This document shows, piece after piece, positions 31,064 through 40,047 of a stretch of 64,000 nt of DNA. Origin of the DNA: Borreliella afzelii (lineage in GTDB: Bacteria > Spirochaetota > Spirochaetia > Borreliales > Borreliaceae); the NCBI RefSeq assembly GCF_014202295.1, contig NZ_JACHGM010000001.1, forward strand, positions 1-64,000. Direction: 5' to 3'. A program made the position numbers and the translations under genes. Within the stretch, counting starts at the first letter, position 1. Each line of letters starts with the position of its first letter. Below the pieces are notes generated by a model. The model did no database searches and was not told the DNA's origin. It was given only the letters and a program-made list of their open reading frames with translations.

Positions 31064-33535
31064 ATGAATGATTTCAAACTCCCAATTTATAAATACAAAG
31101 ACGAATTAATTAAAGTATTAAAAAAAAATAATGTTTTAATTGTTGAAAGTCCAACAGGCAGTGGAAAAACTACCCAACTACCAAGAATAATATATGAAGC
31201 GGGTTTTGCAAAATTAGGAAAAATTGGAGTAACTCAACCGAGAAGAATAGCTACAATATCAATAGCAGAATATATTGCCAAGCATATTGGTGTAAACGTT
31301 GGAGAAGAAGTTGGTTACAAAATAAGATTTGAAGAAATTACAAGTCCAAAAACCAAAATCAAATTAATGACTGACGGGGTTCTTCTGCAAGAGCTTAAAA
31401 AAGATACATTGCTTTATGAATATGACGTAATCATAATAGATGAAGCACACGAACGAAGTTTAAATATCGATTTTATATTAGGCCTTATTAAAGACATTTC
31501 AAGAAAAAGGGACGATTTTAAAATAATAATTTCATCTGCTACAATAAACACAAAAATATTTTCAAAATATTTCAATAATGCACCGATTGTCAGTATTGAA
31601 ACTATCACGTATCCAGTACAAATAATATACAATCCCCCTCTTTTAAACACATCAAAAGGAATGATATTAAAAATAAAAGAAATTGTCTTAAACGTAATAA
31701 AAGAAAAAAAAGCGGGGGATATTCTTATATTCTTATCTGGAGAGAAAGAAATAAAAGAAACTATAAAAGAATTACAAGAATTAAACTCAAAAAAAAATTT
31801 AATAATCTTTCCTTTATACGGCAGAATGCCTAAAGAAGCACAAGAGCAAATATTTGTACCTACCCCTAAAAATAAAAGAAAAATAATAGTGTCAACAAAC
31901 ATTGCAGAAACTTCCATCACAATTGAAAATATTAAAATAGTAATCGATAGCGGAAAAGTTAAAACAAATAAATTCCAAACAAAAACTCATACCTATTCGC
32001 TCCAAGAAGTTCCAATTTCAAAATCATCAGCAACTCAAAGAGCCGGTCGAGCAGGAAGACTTTCAAAAGGAACTTGCTACAGACTTTATAAAAGAGAAGA
32101 TTATCAACTAAGAGAAGATTATCAAAAAGAAGAAATATATAGAACAGACCTATCTGAGGTAATACTAAGAATGGCAGATATTGGAATCAGAGATTTTACC
32201 CACTTTGATTTTATATCAAAACCATCAAAGCATTCGATTCAAACTGCAAGCAAAATATTAAAATCTCTGGATGCCATAAACAATAAAAACGAACTTACAG
32301 AAATTGGGAAATATATGATACTATTCCCATTAGTGCCAGCACATTCAAGAGCATTAGTTGAAGCAATGATAAATTATCCACAAGCGATCTATCAAACCAC
32401 AATAGGTCTATCATTTTTATCCACAAGCGGAATTTTTCTACTACCCCAAAATGAAGAAATGGAAGCTAGACAAGCTCATTTAAAATATAAAAATCCAATG
32501 GGAGATTTAATTGGGTTTATTAATATCTTTGAAGATTTTAAAAAAGCTGCAAATAAAGAAGCTTTCACGAAGGAAAATTATTTAGACCTACAAGGACTTG
32601 AAGAGATAGTAAATGTACAAATGCAACTTGAAAACATTGTTAGCAAATTGAATATACCAATAATAGAAAAAGGTGTTTTTGACAACGAAGGATATTTAAA
32701 ATCAATAATGAGAGGGATGAGAGATTATATTTGTTTTAAAACTTCAAAAAAGAAATATAAAACCATCAAAGCTCAAAACGTAATAATTCATCCTGGATCA
32801 CTTATTAGTACCGATTCTGTGAAATATTTCGTTGCAGGAGAAATTATAGAAACTACAAAAATGTATGCAAGATCCATTGGTGTGTTAAAAAAAGAATGGA
32901 TTGATGATATTAACCTTAATGAAGAGTTTGAGCATAAAAACATACCTGACAAAGAGAAACAAATAGCAAATGCCAAGCAGACAAAAATTATCAATGAGAT
33001 CAAAATAGGAAGAAAAATTTTCAAAGCAGAGTACAAAAACAACATTTATGTAATACAAATTAATCTAGAAACACTAAAAGAAATGATTTCAAAAAACGAA
33101 TTAAATAATCAAAATAATGAGGATTTGAAAAAAATTAAAATACAATTGATGCATAAAAATGCAACAGTTTTCAGCAATAAAAAATTTTTAGATACTATAG
33201 AAATAGTCAAAGGCATGGGAAAAAATTGGCATTGTATAAAAAAATATGAAACAAACAATGTAAACATTGATGAACCTGAAAAAATGAAAAATCTTCTAGA
33301 GTGTACAATGCAGTTTATAATCTCTCCCTCCAAAAAAACTGCTCTTTTTTTATCATTAGAAACAGATCGCTTTGGAAATTTTCGACTAAAACCCAAACAA
33401 AATTTCATAATGGCAATAGAAGAATCTATGGAAAGCATAAAAAGCCTAATAGAAAACGAAGAATACATACAAAAACTACATTTTATAAAAAAATTAATAA
33501 ATAAAGTTTACAAAAAATTAAATTACTTTTTTTAA
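31064..33535 (+). CDS. hrpA: ATP-dependent RNA helicase HrpA (DEAH box)
   Basis: This SF2 DEAH-box helicase has Walker A SPTGSGKTTQ (near residue 30), GVTQPRR, DEAHERS, SATIN, STNIAETSITI and QRAGRAGRLSKG, then the HA2/ratchet region and an OB-type segment (KYFVAGEIIETTKMYARSIGVL). At 823 residues it is shorter than E. coli HrpA (about 1300), lacking the long C-terminal extension. I recall that this gene is needed for mouse infectivity in B. burgdorferi and affects global gene expression. The ATG is 2 nt after the topA stop with no Shine-Dalgarno, so expression probably depends on translational coupling. Confidence 0.93.
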   Translation: MNDFKLPIYKYKDELIKVLKKNNVLIVESPTGSGKTTQLPRIIYEAGFAKLGKIGVTQPRRIATISIAEYIAKHIGVNVGEEVGYKIRFEEITSPKTKIKLMTDGVLLQELKKDTLLYEYDVIIIDEAHERSLNIDFILGLIKDISRKRDDFKIIISSATINTKIFSKYFNNAPIVSIETITYPVQIIYNPPLLNTSKGMILKIKEIVLNVIKEKKAGDILIFLSGEKEIKETIKELQELNSKKNLIIFPLYGRMPKEAQEQIFVPTPKNKRKIIVSTNIAETSITIENIKIVIDSGKVKTNKFQTKTHTYSLQEVPISKSSATQRAGRAGRLSKGTCYRLYKREDYQLREDYQKEEIYRTDLSEVILRMADIGIRDFTHFDFISKPSKHSIQTASKILKSLDAINNKNELTEIGKYMILFPLVPAHSRALVEAMINYPQAIYQTTIGLSFLSTSGIFLLPQNEEMEARQAHLKYKNPMGDLIGFINIFEDFKKAANKEAFTKENYLDLQGLEEIVNVQMQLENIVSKLNIPIIEKGVFDNEGYLKSIMRGMRDYICFKTSKKKYKTIKAQNVIIHPGSLISTDSVKYFVAGEIIETTKMYARSIGVLKKEWIDDINLNEEFEHKNIPDKEKQIANAKQTKIINEIKIGRKIFKAEYKNNIYVIQINLETLKEMISKNELNNQNNEDLKKIKIQLMHKNATVFSNKKFLDTIEIVKGMGKNWHCIKKYETNNVNIDEPEKMKNLLECTMQFIISPSKKTALFLSLETDRFGNFRLKPKQNFIMAIEESMESIKSLIENEEYIQKLHFIKKLINKVYKKLNYFF

Positions 33536-33650
33536 AAACCGAACATTGAAAGTCTTATTCTAATAGAAAAGATAATAATTAAATATTATCCAACGTTAGC
33601 AGCAGATAACAATAATTTTAAATTATTTTCATTATTATCAAAACAAAGTT

Positions 33651-33656
33651 TATAAT
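33651..33656 (+). promoter_or_regulatory. Candidate -10 element for the gene at 33662
   Basis: A perfect TATAAT ends 5 nt before the ATG at 33662. The hexamer 17 bp upstream (TTCATT) is a weak -35. Transcription would start at about the ATG, and no Shine-Dalgarno is present at a useful distance. Confidence 0.4.
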
Positions 33657-33661
33657 AAATT

Positions 33662-34177
33662 ATGGACTGGCTATCCTTTTGTTATGCTTTATTATTTTTA
33701 GTAATTACTCCTTTTGCATTACAAAGTAATAATAAGGAAAATACAGAAAATTTAATAAAACTATATATGCTTTATGATTTAACTAACAACTTGCCAAAAG
33801 AATTAGAAATAATAAATAAAATTAAAAATTTTGATTTAGAACAATATTACCTGCTAATTACAAAATACTATCTAAAAATAAAAAAATATAAAGAAGCCAA
33901 TGATTTTTTAAACAAAATAAACAAAAAAAAAATTAAAAATCAAAAAATAAAAAACGAAATCATTTCACTAAAATTAAGAATAAATGAAGATACTATTAAT
34001 GAAGAAGAAATTAAAAAAATTTTAAATAATGAAAAAAATATAGATGTTAAAATAATTTATCAAATATTTAGTCTTATAAAATTTAAAAATAAAAAATTAG
34101 CAACAAAGATTAAAAATCTCATACTAACAAACTATCCTAAAAGCATTTATTCTTATAAAATAAAAAGAAATGAATAA
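33662..34177 (+). CDS. Small exported helical protein, TPR-like, function unknown
   Basis: The 171-residue product starts with a hydrophobic signal or anchor (LSFCYALLFLVITPFAL) and continues as Lys/Asn/Ile-rich helices with a TPR-like rhythm (EQYYLLITKYYLKIKKYKEANDFL). I do not recognise the family. A 126-bp gap separates it from hrpA; it has its own -10 element at 33651-33656. Its end overlaps the phosphodiester glycosidase gene by 8 nt, suggesting the two products are made together and act in the periplasm. Confidence 0.6.
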   Translation: MDWLSFCYALLFLVITPFALQSNNKENTENLIKLYMLYDLTNNLPKELEIINKIKNFDLEQYYLLITKYYLKIKKYKEANDFLNKINKKKIKNQKIKNEIISLKLRINEDTINEEEIKKILNNEKNIDVKIIYQIFSLIKFKNKKLATKIKNLILTNYPKSIYSYKIKRNE

Positions 34178-34952
34178 AAAAACATTAACACTGCTAATAT
34201 TGGTTTTAAGTATTTCATCAGGACTAATGTTGTCCAAATCAATCGCTAAAAAAGCCAAATACAAAATTATTAGAGGTTATTTCATAAATAGCAATTATGT
34301 TCTAGTAAAAATTGAAAATAAAGATTTAAAATTCACCATATCAAAGCCTATTTACGACAAAAAATTAAATAATTACTACTTTAAAGGCCAAACAACAAGT
34401 CATTTCTTAATTTCCAACAACGTTGATATTGCTATTAATACAAGTCCGTACGAAGTTAAACAAAACATGTTTTTTCCAAAAGGACTATACATATATAATA
34501 AAAAAATGATTTCAAAACAAATAGATAACTATGGGGGAATTGTAATAAAACACAATAAAATTATATTAAATCCCAAAGAAGACGAAATAAAAGAATCCGA
34601 TTACGGATTTAGCGGATTTTTTGTTTTAATCAAAAACGGAACTTATAAAAAAAACTTTAAAGAAACAAGACACCCAAGAACAATAATAGGAACTGACAAA
34701 AATAATAAGTATTTATTTCTTGCTACAATAGAAGGAAGAGGCGTCAACAATAGCAAAGGGGCCTCTCTTAATGAAGCTATTGATTTTGCATTAAGTTATG
34801 GCATGACTAACGCCATTAATCTAGATGGAGGGGGCTCAAGCACTCTTGTGGTAAAATCAAATAATGCTCCTCACAAATTAAACTTTACTGCAAACATCTT
34901 TGGACAGGAAAGATCTGTTCCATTTCATTTAGGAATAAAACTTCCTAATTAG
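34170..34952 (+). CDS. Phosphodiester glycosidase family (NAGPA domain) exported protein
   Basis: The 260-residue protein has an N-terminal hydrophobic segment (TLTLLILVLSISSGLML) with no Cys lipobox, so it is secreted or membrane-anchored. The C-terminal half matches the NAGPA/phosphodiester glycosidase domain (Pfam PF09992) with RHPRTIIGTDKNNKYLFLATIEGR, then GASLNEAIDFALSYGM and the signature INLDGGGSSTLVV. In other bacteria such proteins act on sugar-phosphodiester bonds or bind cell-wall glycans. The substrate in a spirochaete is unknown. It overlaps the preceding gene by 8 nt and, tail to tail, the minus-strand barrel gene by 8 nt. Confidence 0.8.
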   Translation: MNKKTLTLLILVLSISSGLMLSKSIAKKAKYKIIRGYFINSNYVLVKIENKDLKFTISKPIYDKKLNNYYFKGQTTSHFLISNNVDIAINTSPYEVKQNMFFPKGLYIYNKKMISKQIDNYGGIVIKHNKIILNPKEDEIKESDYGFSGFFVLIKNGTYKKNFKETRHPRTIIGTDKNNKYLFLATIEGRGVNNSKGASLNEAIDFALSYGMTNAINLDGGGSSTLVVKSNNAPHKLNFTANIFGQERSVPFHLGIKLPN

Positions 34953-35490
34953 AAAATCTCCACCCAATATTAAATCCAAGCATAATCTCAGTTGTTAACC
35001 CGGAAAAATTTTTATAATTAGAAAATGGGGAGATAGAAAGCATAAACAAAGGCCTAATGTATAAACCTTCAAAATCGGGAATAAAAAGATCAGCAGCAAG
35101 CCCCATGCTTAAAAAAAAGAGATTGTGCCTATTAGAACTCAAATCAAAGGCATATTTAAAACCAATCAATGGAAAAAGCATTCTAATCTGCTCTTTAAAA
35201 ATCATTGGATATGTTCCATAAAGCCCGAGCGAGAAATATCTTCCATTGTGAGTAGTAACAAAAGCCTCTTTGTAAGATACTTCAAAAAGTACATAATTTG
35301 CATCAAAAAATAAATTAAAATTAATCCCATGATCTGCCCTAGTAAAATTTGGAGCAAATTTAGTGGAGCTTGTTTTGTCAGTATAATTAGTAAATTGATA
35401 CGAAAAACCTCCACCAAAAGAAAGTGGATAAGAAACAATTAAATTATTAGAAGAGATGAGAAATAAAATAAAAAAAAGATATTTCTTCAT
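34945..35490 (-). CDS. Putative small outer-membrane beta-barrel protein
   Basis: The protein has a cleavable-looking signal (YLFFILFLISSNNLIVSYP). The mature part, about 160 residues, alternates aromatic and small or polar residues in repeated strands (LSFGGGFSYQFTNY, GINFNLFFDANYVLFEVSY, YFSLGLYGTYPMIF, LFFLSMGLAADLF, IMLGFNIGWRFSN), typical of a compact barrel of about eight strands. The fold is inferred from the pattern. ATG at 35490 has AAGGA 6 nt upstream; the TTG six bases earlier is rejected. It is convergent with the glycosidase gene and divergent from the SH3-like lipoprotein. Confidence 0.65.
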   Translation of the reverse strand: MKKYLFFILFLISSNNLIVSYPLSFGGGFSYQFTNYTDKTSSTKFAPNFTRADHGINFNLFFDANYVLFEVSYKEAFVTTHNGRYFSLGLYGTYPMIFKEQIRMLFPLIGFKYAFDLSSNRHNLFFLSMGLAADLFIPDFEGLYIRPLFMLSISPFSNYKNFSGLTTEIMLGFNIGWRFSN

Positions 35491-35570
35491 TAACAATCCT
35501 TAAAAATTCTAAAAAATACTATATTATTATAGTAACACTATAAAGTAGTATATAAAAAATCAAGGAAATT

Positions 35571-35942
35571 ATGAATACAAAAACATTATATTTAATATTC
35601 TTAATTCTTTTAGCTTGCAATAGAAATAATAAAATTCCTCTCATTCAAAAATTGAACTTGCCCAAAAGTAGTATTCTTGGCTTTAGCAATAAAGTGGGTA
35701 TAATAATAAAAGACTATGCTTTTCTTAGTAAAAGCACTAAAAAAAACAGCGAATTGGATTATGATTATGCAATTCTACTTAGAAAAGATGAAGTCGTAAA
35801 AATTGAAAAAACACTAGAAAAAACAGAACGCTATGGAATTGAAGGGAATTGGATCCTAGTCAATTACAAGGGAACTGAAAGCTATATTTTTAGTAAGGAC
35901 ATAAACATAGTTAACAATATAATAATTGAACATTCTAAATAG
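35571..35942 (+). CDS. Small lipoprotein with SH3-like domain
   Basis: The 123-residue product has a short signal and lipobox LLAC with Cys16, so it is predicted to be lipidated. The rest resembles a bacterial SH3 (SH3b) domain: VGIIIKDYAFLSKSTK, a VVKIEKTLEKTER segment, then the characteristic GNWILVNYKGTESYIFSKDINIV ending. SH3b domains usually bind cell-wall or peptide ligands; the ligand here is unknown. AAGGAA lies 3 nt before the ATG, and AT-rich -10-like sequence (TATAAA) lies upstream. The gene stands alone on the plus strand among minus-strand genes. Confidence 0.75.
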   Translation: MNTKTLYLIFLILLACNRNNKIPLIQKLNLPKSSILGFSNKVGIIIKDYAFLSKSTKKNSELDYDYAILLRKDEVVKIEKTLEKTERYGIEGNWILVNYKGTESYIFSKDINIVNNIIIEHSK

Positions 35943-35984
35943 CCCCACATCATAACCGGAAAAAAGTTCGATCAATACAACAAA

Positions 35985-36080
35985 TTACTTATTTTTTTTC
36001 TTATGTCTATTTTTCCTTCTTTTTTTCTTCCTTTTATGAGTAGAAATTTTTTTTAATTTTCTTTTTCTTCCGCAAGGCAC
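35985..36080 (-). CDS. Small-subunit ribosomal protein bS22 (AURKAIP1/COX24-like), 31 codons
   Basis: A 31-residue, extremely basic open frame starts at GTG (36080) with AAGGAG 9 nt upstream and ends with TAA at 35985-35987. The sequence reads MPCGRKRKLKKISTHK followed by RKKKRRKNRHKKK. This is the AURKAIP1/COX24 C-terminal motif found in mitochondrial mS38 and in the small ribosomal protein bS22; a cryo-EM study of the B. burgdorferi ribosome reported bS22 as a protein lacking a gene annotation. About 20 of 31 residues are Lys or Arg. It lies 21 nt upstream of the miaA stop on the same strand (downstream of miaA in transcription) and could be co-expressed with rpoZ-miaA. It is too short for ordinary ORF filters. 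Confidence 0.85.
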   Translation of the reverse strand: MPCGRKRKLKKISTHKRKKKRRKNRHKKKNK

Positions 36081-36101
36081 TCCTTAAATCTCCTTATCAA
36101 C

Positions 36102-37004
36102 TTAAAAAATTAAATTCAAAATGTCATCTAAATCATCCTCTGGATGAAACCATAAAACATCAGGCATCTTAGCAAAAAAGGTCATCTGCCTTTTTGCATA
36201 TAAAACCGAATTTTTGTTTATCAAACTTATTATATCATTTAAACTATACCAAGGTCTACTTTTCCATAACAAAAACTCATTATAGCCTATCCCTTTAAAA
36301 GCCGGGGTATTTTCGTTGTAACCCTTGCTAAACAAACCTTTAATTTCGGAAAGTAATCCACTATTGAGCATTTCATTAATTCTTATTGATATTCTGGTTT
36401 TCAAATCTTCAAAAGATCTTTTAAGCCCTACAATCAAAATATTTTTAAATTCGCTATTTTGTTTTTTTTGAAATTGGCTAATAGGAATTCCTGTTTGGTA
36501 GTAAACTTCAAGCGATCTTTTAATACGATAAATATCATTCTTATTTAACATATTAAATCTGATGGGGTCTACATTTTTCAATTCTTTTAAAAGATGGGAT
36601 TTACCTTTAAGATCTAAAAGATTGTTTACATAAATTCTTATTTTAGAAGTAACCAAAGGTGTTGAAGGAAATCCATCCTTTAAATGCTTGAAATAAAAAG
36701 CGGTACCCCCTACAAATATAGGAATTTTTTTTTTCTGTCTTATTTCTTTTACTATTTTTAAAGCTTGTTCGTAAAAAATTCCAAGAGTATATTCTTTTTC
36801 AGGCTCTAAAAAATCTACTAAATGGTGCTTTATATGTTTCATTAAACTTTTACCAGGCTTTGAAGAAGCTATATTGAACTCTTTATATACTTGAATAGAG
36901 TCAACATTAATAATTTCCGCTTTATTTCTTGGAAAATGAAACAAAATATTGCTTTTACCCACAGCTGTAGGCCCAAAAATAAAAACTATTCTATCTTCCT
37001 TCAA
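36102..37004 (-). CDS. miaA: tRNA dimethylallyltransferase
   Basis: This enzyme adds the isopentenyl group to A37 of tRNAs reading codons that begin with U. The 300-residue protein has the P-loop [11 protein letters not shown] near the N-terminus, [19 protein letters not shown] (the DSxQVY motif), and [12 protein letters not shown] for dimethylallyl diphosphate binding. The length is normal. It overlaps the 3' end of rpoZ by 14 nt, and the bS22 gene follows 21 nt after its stop, so rpoZ-miaA-bS22 looks like a translation-related transcription unit. Confidence 0.95.
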   Translation of the reverse strand: MKEDRIVFIFGPTAVGKSNILFHFPRNKAEIINVDSIQVYKEFNIASSKPGKSLMKHIKHHLVDFLEPEKEYTLGIFYEQALKIVKEIRQKKKIPIFVGGTAFYFKHLKDGFPSTPLVTSKIRIYVNNLLDLKGKSHLLKELKNVDPIRFNMLNKNDIYRIKRSLEVYYQTGIPISQFQKKQNSEFKNILIVGLKRSFEDLKTRISIRINEMLNSGLLSEIKGLFSKGYNENTPAFKGIGYNEFLLWKSRPWYSLNDIISLINKNSVLYAKRQMTFFAKMPDVLWFHPEDDLDDILNLIF

Positions 37005-37191
37005 TTGAATAGCTAAATTTACCAGTTAAAACGTCATTAAAAGCTTGTCCTAATATTTTATCATCAGAAATAGCATGCTCTGCTAAAGAAATGTTGTCTA
37101 TGATTTGCTCTGTGCGTATTATAGTCGCAACAACAAGTTCATAAAAATTTCCATCAAAATCTTGAATTTTTTTTAAAGGCACTTTAGTCAT
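36991..37191 (-). CDS. rpoZ: RNA polymerase omega subunit (probable)
   Basis: The 66-residue product has the omega pattern: an N-terminal helix and strand ([28 protein letters not shown]) followed by a second helix and C-terminal tail with [10 protein letters not shown]. In other bacteria omega begins similarly with a segment ending in YELVxxAxxRxxQ and helps assemble the beta-prime subunit. ATG has AAGGAG 5 nt upstream. It overlaps miaA by 14 nt and follows cmk by 39 nt. Because the family is short, the call rests mainly on the YELVV-RTEQI block. Confidence 0.75.
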   Translation of the reverse strand: MTKVPLKKIQDFDGNFYELVVATIIRTEQIIDNISLAEHAISDDKILGQAFNDVLTGKFSYSIEGR

Positions 37192-37230
37192 TTAATCTCC
37201 TTACAAACTAAACATATTAAATAAGTTTAG

Positions 37231-37767
37231 CTAATTTTTCAAATTTCTTTTATCAATTTCATCTCGAATTAATTCAAAAACTTCATTTGAATTAATATTT
37301 GTAACATCAATCACTAAATCGGTCTCCGAAGAATAATCATCAATATCTATATTATAGATAGCCAAATATCTTTTTTTATCATTTTCATCTCTATTAAAAG
37401 TACTGCTTAAAACATCAGAATACATACCCCCCTCTCTAGTCATTATTCTCTCAGCTCTGACTTCCATTTTAGCATAAAGATATATTTTTAAATCAGCGCT
37501 CTTAGAAATCCAAATAGCAAGACGAGAAGCAAGCACTGTATTATTTTTTTTAGAAAGTGCGGACAATCTCTTATCAAGATACCTATCCCAATAATAATCA
37601 TCTCTTCCTATTATCTCTTTCTCATAAAACTCCGAAAAAGGAATATTACGCTCTCTTGCAATATCATGAAAAGTATAATTAATAAACTCAAGACCGTAAT
37701 GTTTTGCAATCATGCTACTTACAGTGGTATTGCCACAACCACTCTTACCAGAAAGTGCTATTTTCAT
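37231..37767 (-). CDS. cmk: Cytidylate kinase-like NMP kinase (short, archaeal-type)
   Basis: The 178-residue P-loop protein begins KIALSGKSGCGNTTVSSMIAKHYGL and continues with RDDYYWDRYLDKRL, a SRLAIW segment and a lid-like RAERIMTREG. It would phosphorylate (d)CMP or a related nucleotide. It is shorter than the usual 220-residue bacterial Cmk and resembles the archaeal-type short kinases. The P-loop lysine is replaced by Asn13 (G-N-T-T), something also seen as G-T-T in archaeal relatives. It overlaps yicC by 4 nt in an ATGA arrangement. Specificity is not proven by sequence. Confidence 0.75.
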   Translation of the reverse strand: MKIALSGKSGCGNTTVSSMIAKHYGLEFINYTFHDIARERNIPFSEFYEKEIIGRDDYYWDRYLDKRLSALSKKNNTVLASRLAIWISKSADLKIYLYAKMEVRAERIMTREGGMYSDVLSSTFNRDENDKKRYLAIYNIDIDDYSSETDLVIDVTNINSNEVFELIRDEIDKRNLKN

Positions 37768-38630
37768 TCAACATTCCTTATTTGCTCTTTTATTTTTTCT
37801 AAATTTAACTTCATATTCAAAATCAAATTCTTAATATCAAGATCAACCGCCTTATTGCTCATAGTTGTTATTTCTCTATGCATTTCTTGAGAAATAAATT
37901 CAAGAACTTTGCCACATATCTCATATTCAAGATTTTTATAAAAAGTTTCTATATGAGAATCTAAGCGCATGATCTCTTCATTAATGTCTAGGCGAATTGC
38001 CATTTTAGCTGCCTCTTCTGCAATACTTAAGTCTCTAAATTCATCCATTAATTTAGAGATATTTTCTTTAATGCTTGCAAATAATCTGACATTTATATCA
38101 TTACAAGCATCCTTAATAATTTTAAGATCACGCTCTATTAGCACAAGAGTTGATACTATATCTGATTTAGTATTTTCTCCTTCAAAACTTCTCCCATTAT
38201 TGTAATGAAATAAAGTTTCCTCTAAAACACCTTTAAACAACCCATAAATTTCTTCTTGATGCTCGCCATCTTCATCAATTATTAAAGCTCCCTTTAATGA
38301 TAAAAAATCGCCTAAACTTAGTTCGTTCTTAATGTTAAGATTGGTATGTGCCAAAGAATCTCTAAGTCTAGAAATAGCCTCAATATAATTAGGATTAACT
38401 GTAAAATTCATACGAGGAACCAATTCTTTATATCCTACATTTAAAAAAACATTACCTCTGCTAATATACTTTGAAATCAAATTTCTTATATCAAGATCAT
38501 AACCAGAAAAAATTTCTGGTAACCTAAGTTTAAATTCTAAAAATTTTCCATTATAAGACTTTAAATTAACACTAAACATATAGTTACCAATTATCTTTTC
38601 CAAATAAAAAAATCCCGTCATACTTTTCAC
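37764..38630 (-). CDS. yicC: YicC/YloC-family endoribonuclease
   Basis: The 288-residue protein starts MKSMTGFFYLEKIIGNYMFSVNLKSYNGKFLEFKLRLP in segments matching the YicC N-domain (MTGF at the start, then SVNxKxLxxxF). It ends with the DUF1732 C-domain (AKMAIRLDINEEIMRLDSHI and LEFISQEMHREITTMSNK). Family members are RNases involved in small-RNA and mRNA decay in other bacteria. The stop overlaps the cmk start by 4 nt, and murC ends 10 nt upstream, placing it in a murC-yicC-cmk-rpoZ-miaA run. Confidence 0.9.
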   Translation of the reverse strand: MKSMTGFFYLEKIIGNYMFSVNLKSYNGKFLEFKLRLPEIFSGYDLDIRNLISKYISRGNVFLNVGYKELVPRMNFTVNPNYIEAISRLRDSLAHTNLNIKNELSLGDFLSLKGALIIDEDGEHQEEIYGLFKGVLEETLFHYNNGRSFEGENTKSDIVSTLVLIERDLKIIKDACNDINVRLFASIKENISKLMDEFRDLSIAEEAAKMAIRLDINEEIMRLDSHIETFYKNLEYEICGKVLEFISQEMHREITTMSNKAVDLDIKNLILNMKLNLEKIKEQIRNVE

Positions 38631-38640
38631 TTTAATACCC

Positions 38641-40047
38641 TTATAAAAAATCGTGTAAAATAAAATTATTTCCAGCGCCCATTGTTATAAACAAATCTCC
38701 TGATATTAATAAACTTTTTATAAATTCAACAGAATCCTTGACATCTTTAAAAAAATAAGTGTTTTTATTTATTTTTTTAATATTTAAAAACAATTTAACA
38801 GAAAGTTCATCTGGATTAAAATTTTCCCTATTAGAAAGATATATATTGTGCAAAATTAATATATCAGCAACACTTAGAACTTCAACAAAATCATTAAAAA
38901 ATTCTTTTGTTCTTGTAAAAGTATGGGGCATAAAATCCAAAATTATACGTTTATTTTTATAAAAATCTTTAATACCTAAAAGCGTATCTCTAATTTCCCT
39001 AGGATGGTGAGCATAATCGTCCATGTAAATCACCCCCTTTTTCTCTTTAACAACTTCAACCCTTCTTTTTATACCACTATAATTTTTTGCAATTTTCTTT
39101 ACTGCTTCTTCAAAATCAAAAATTGATTTCCCATTACTTTCTAAAAAAAGATTTAAAGCCAAAAGCGCTGCCGAAAAATTTAATACATTGTGAAATAAAA
39201 CGGTCCTAAGTTCAACATTGCATAAGCCTAAAAAAGAAAAACAAAAATATTCATTCTTAACTACAATGTTACTTATTTGAAAGCTCGACAAATCTTTAGA
39301 TCCAAAGCTAAAAATATTTATATCTTTTCTGTTGATTTGCCTTTTAATTTTAAGTAAATTATTATCATCAGAATTAATTATTAATATTCCATTTTTCTTT
39401 AAATTATTAATATATTGTAAAAAAGCGTCCTCAAGAGCCTCATAATTTTCAAAAAAATCAACATGTTCATAATCAATATTAGTTAAAATAAGCATATTAG
39501 GACTAAAATGTAAAAAATGCTTTTTATACTCACAAGTCTCAGCAATAAAAATGTTGCTAATACCTGCTATTGCAGAATTATCTCCAAAATCTTTAACACT
39601 TGATCCTACAATAACATTAGGATTTAATCCTAATTTGTTAAAAAGAAGACCTAAAAACGCCGTAGTGGTAGTTTTACCGTGAGAACCCGCAATTCCTACA
39701 CTATAGTACTTTCTAGAAAGCTCACCAAGAACTTCAGAATAAGATAAAATAGGTATATTCAATTCTTTTGCTTCAAGCAAAGCTGGCAAACCATACTTAT
39801 CATAAGCGGAAGAATATACTATTAAATCAAAAGACCTGCCAAGTTCTTTTAATGAAAATTCATAAATATTTTCATAATAAGATATTTTATTGTTACTTAA
39901 AATCTTATCAGTATGAAATTTATCAGAAACATCTACCCCTTCTACAAAGTACCCTTTTGAATTTAAAAAACAAGCAAGAGAACAAACTCCGCTCCCCTTT
40001 ATTCCTACAAAAAAAATATTATTCAAACTGTCAAAATCAACCTTCAT
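38641..40047 (-). CDS. murC: UDP-N-acetylmuramate-L-alanine ligase
   Basis: MurC adds the first amino acid of the peptidoglycan stem peptide in the cytosol. The 468-residue protein has the Rossmann motif FVGIKGSGVCSLACFL at the N-terminus, ATP-binding GIAGSHGKTTTTAFLG, LTNIDYEHVDFF, YMDDYAHHPREI, and a C-terminal MGAGNN motif, all standard for MurC. Length is normal. Its start overlaps the upstream P-loop gene by 11 nt. The other Mur ligases are not in the window. The amino acid used cannot be told from the sequence. Confidence 0.95.
   Translation of the reverse strand: MKVDFDSLNNIFFVGIKGSGVCSLACFLNSKGYFVEGVDVSDKFHTDKILSNNKISYYENIYEFSLKELGRSFDLIVYSSAYDKYGLPALLEAKELNIPILSYSEVLGELSRKYYSVGIAGSHGKTTTTAFLGLLFNKLGLNPNVIVGSSVKDFGDNSAIAGISNIFIAETCEYKKHFLHFSPNMLILTNIDYEHVDFFENYEALEDAFLQYINNLKKNGILIINSDDNNLLKIKRQINRKDINIFSFGSKDLSSFQISNIVVKNEYFCFSFLGLCNVELRTVLFHNVLNFSAALLALNLFLESNGKSIFDFEEAVKKIAKNYSGIKRRVEVVKEKKGVIYMDDYAHHPREIRDTLLGIKDFYKNKRIILDFMPHTFTRTKEFFNDFVEVLSVADILILHNIYLSNRENFNPDELSVKLFLNIKKINKNTYFFKDVKDSVEFIKSLLISGDLFITMGAGNNFILHDFL

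Noticed and set aside
33571..33590. AT-only inverted repeat GATAATA/TATTATC as hrpA terminator
   Set aside because: The stem is 7 bp, nearly all A-T, and not followed by a T run.
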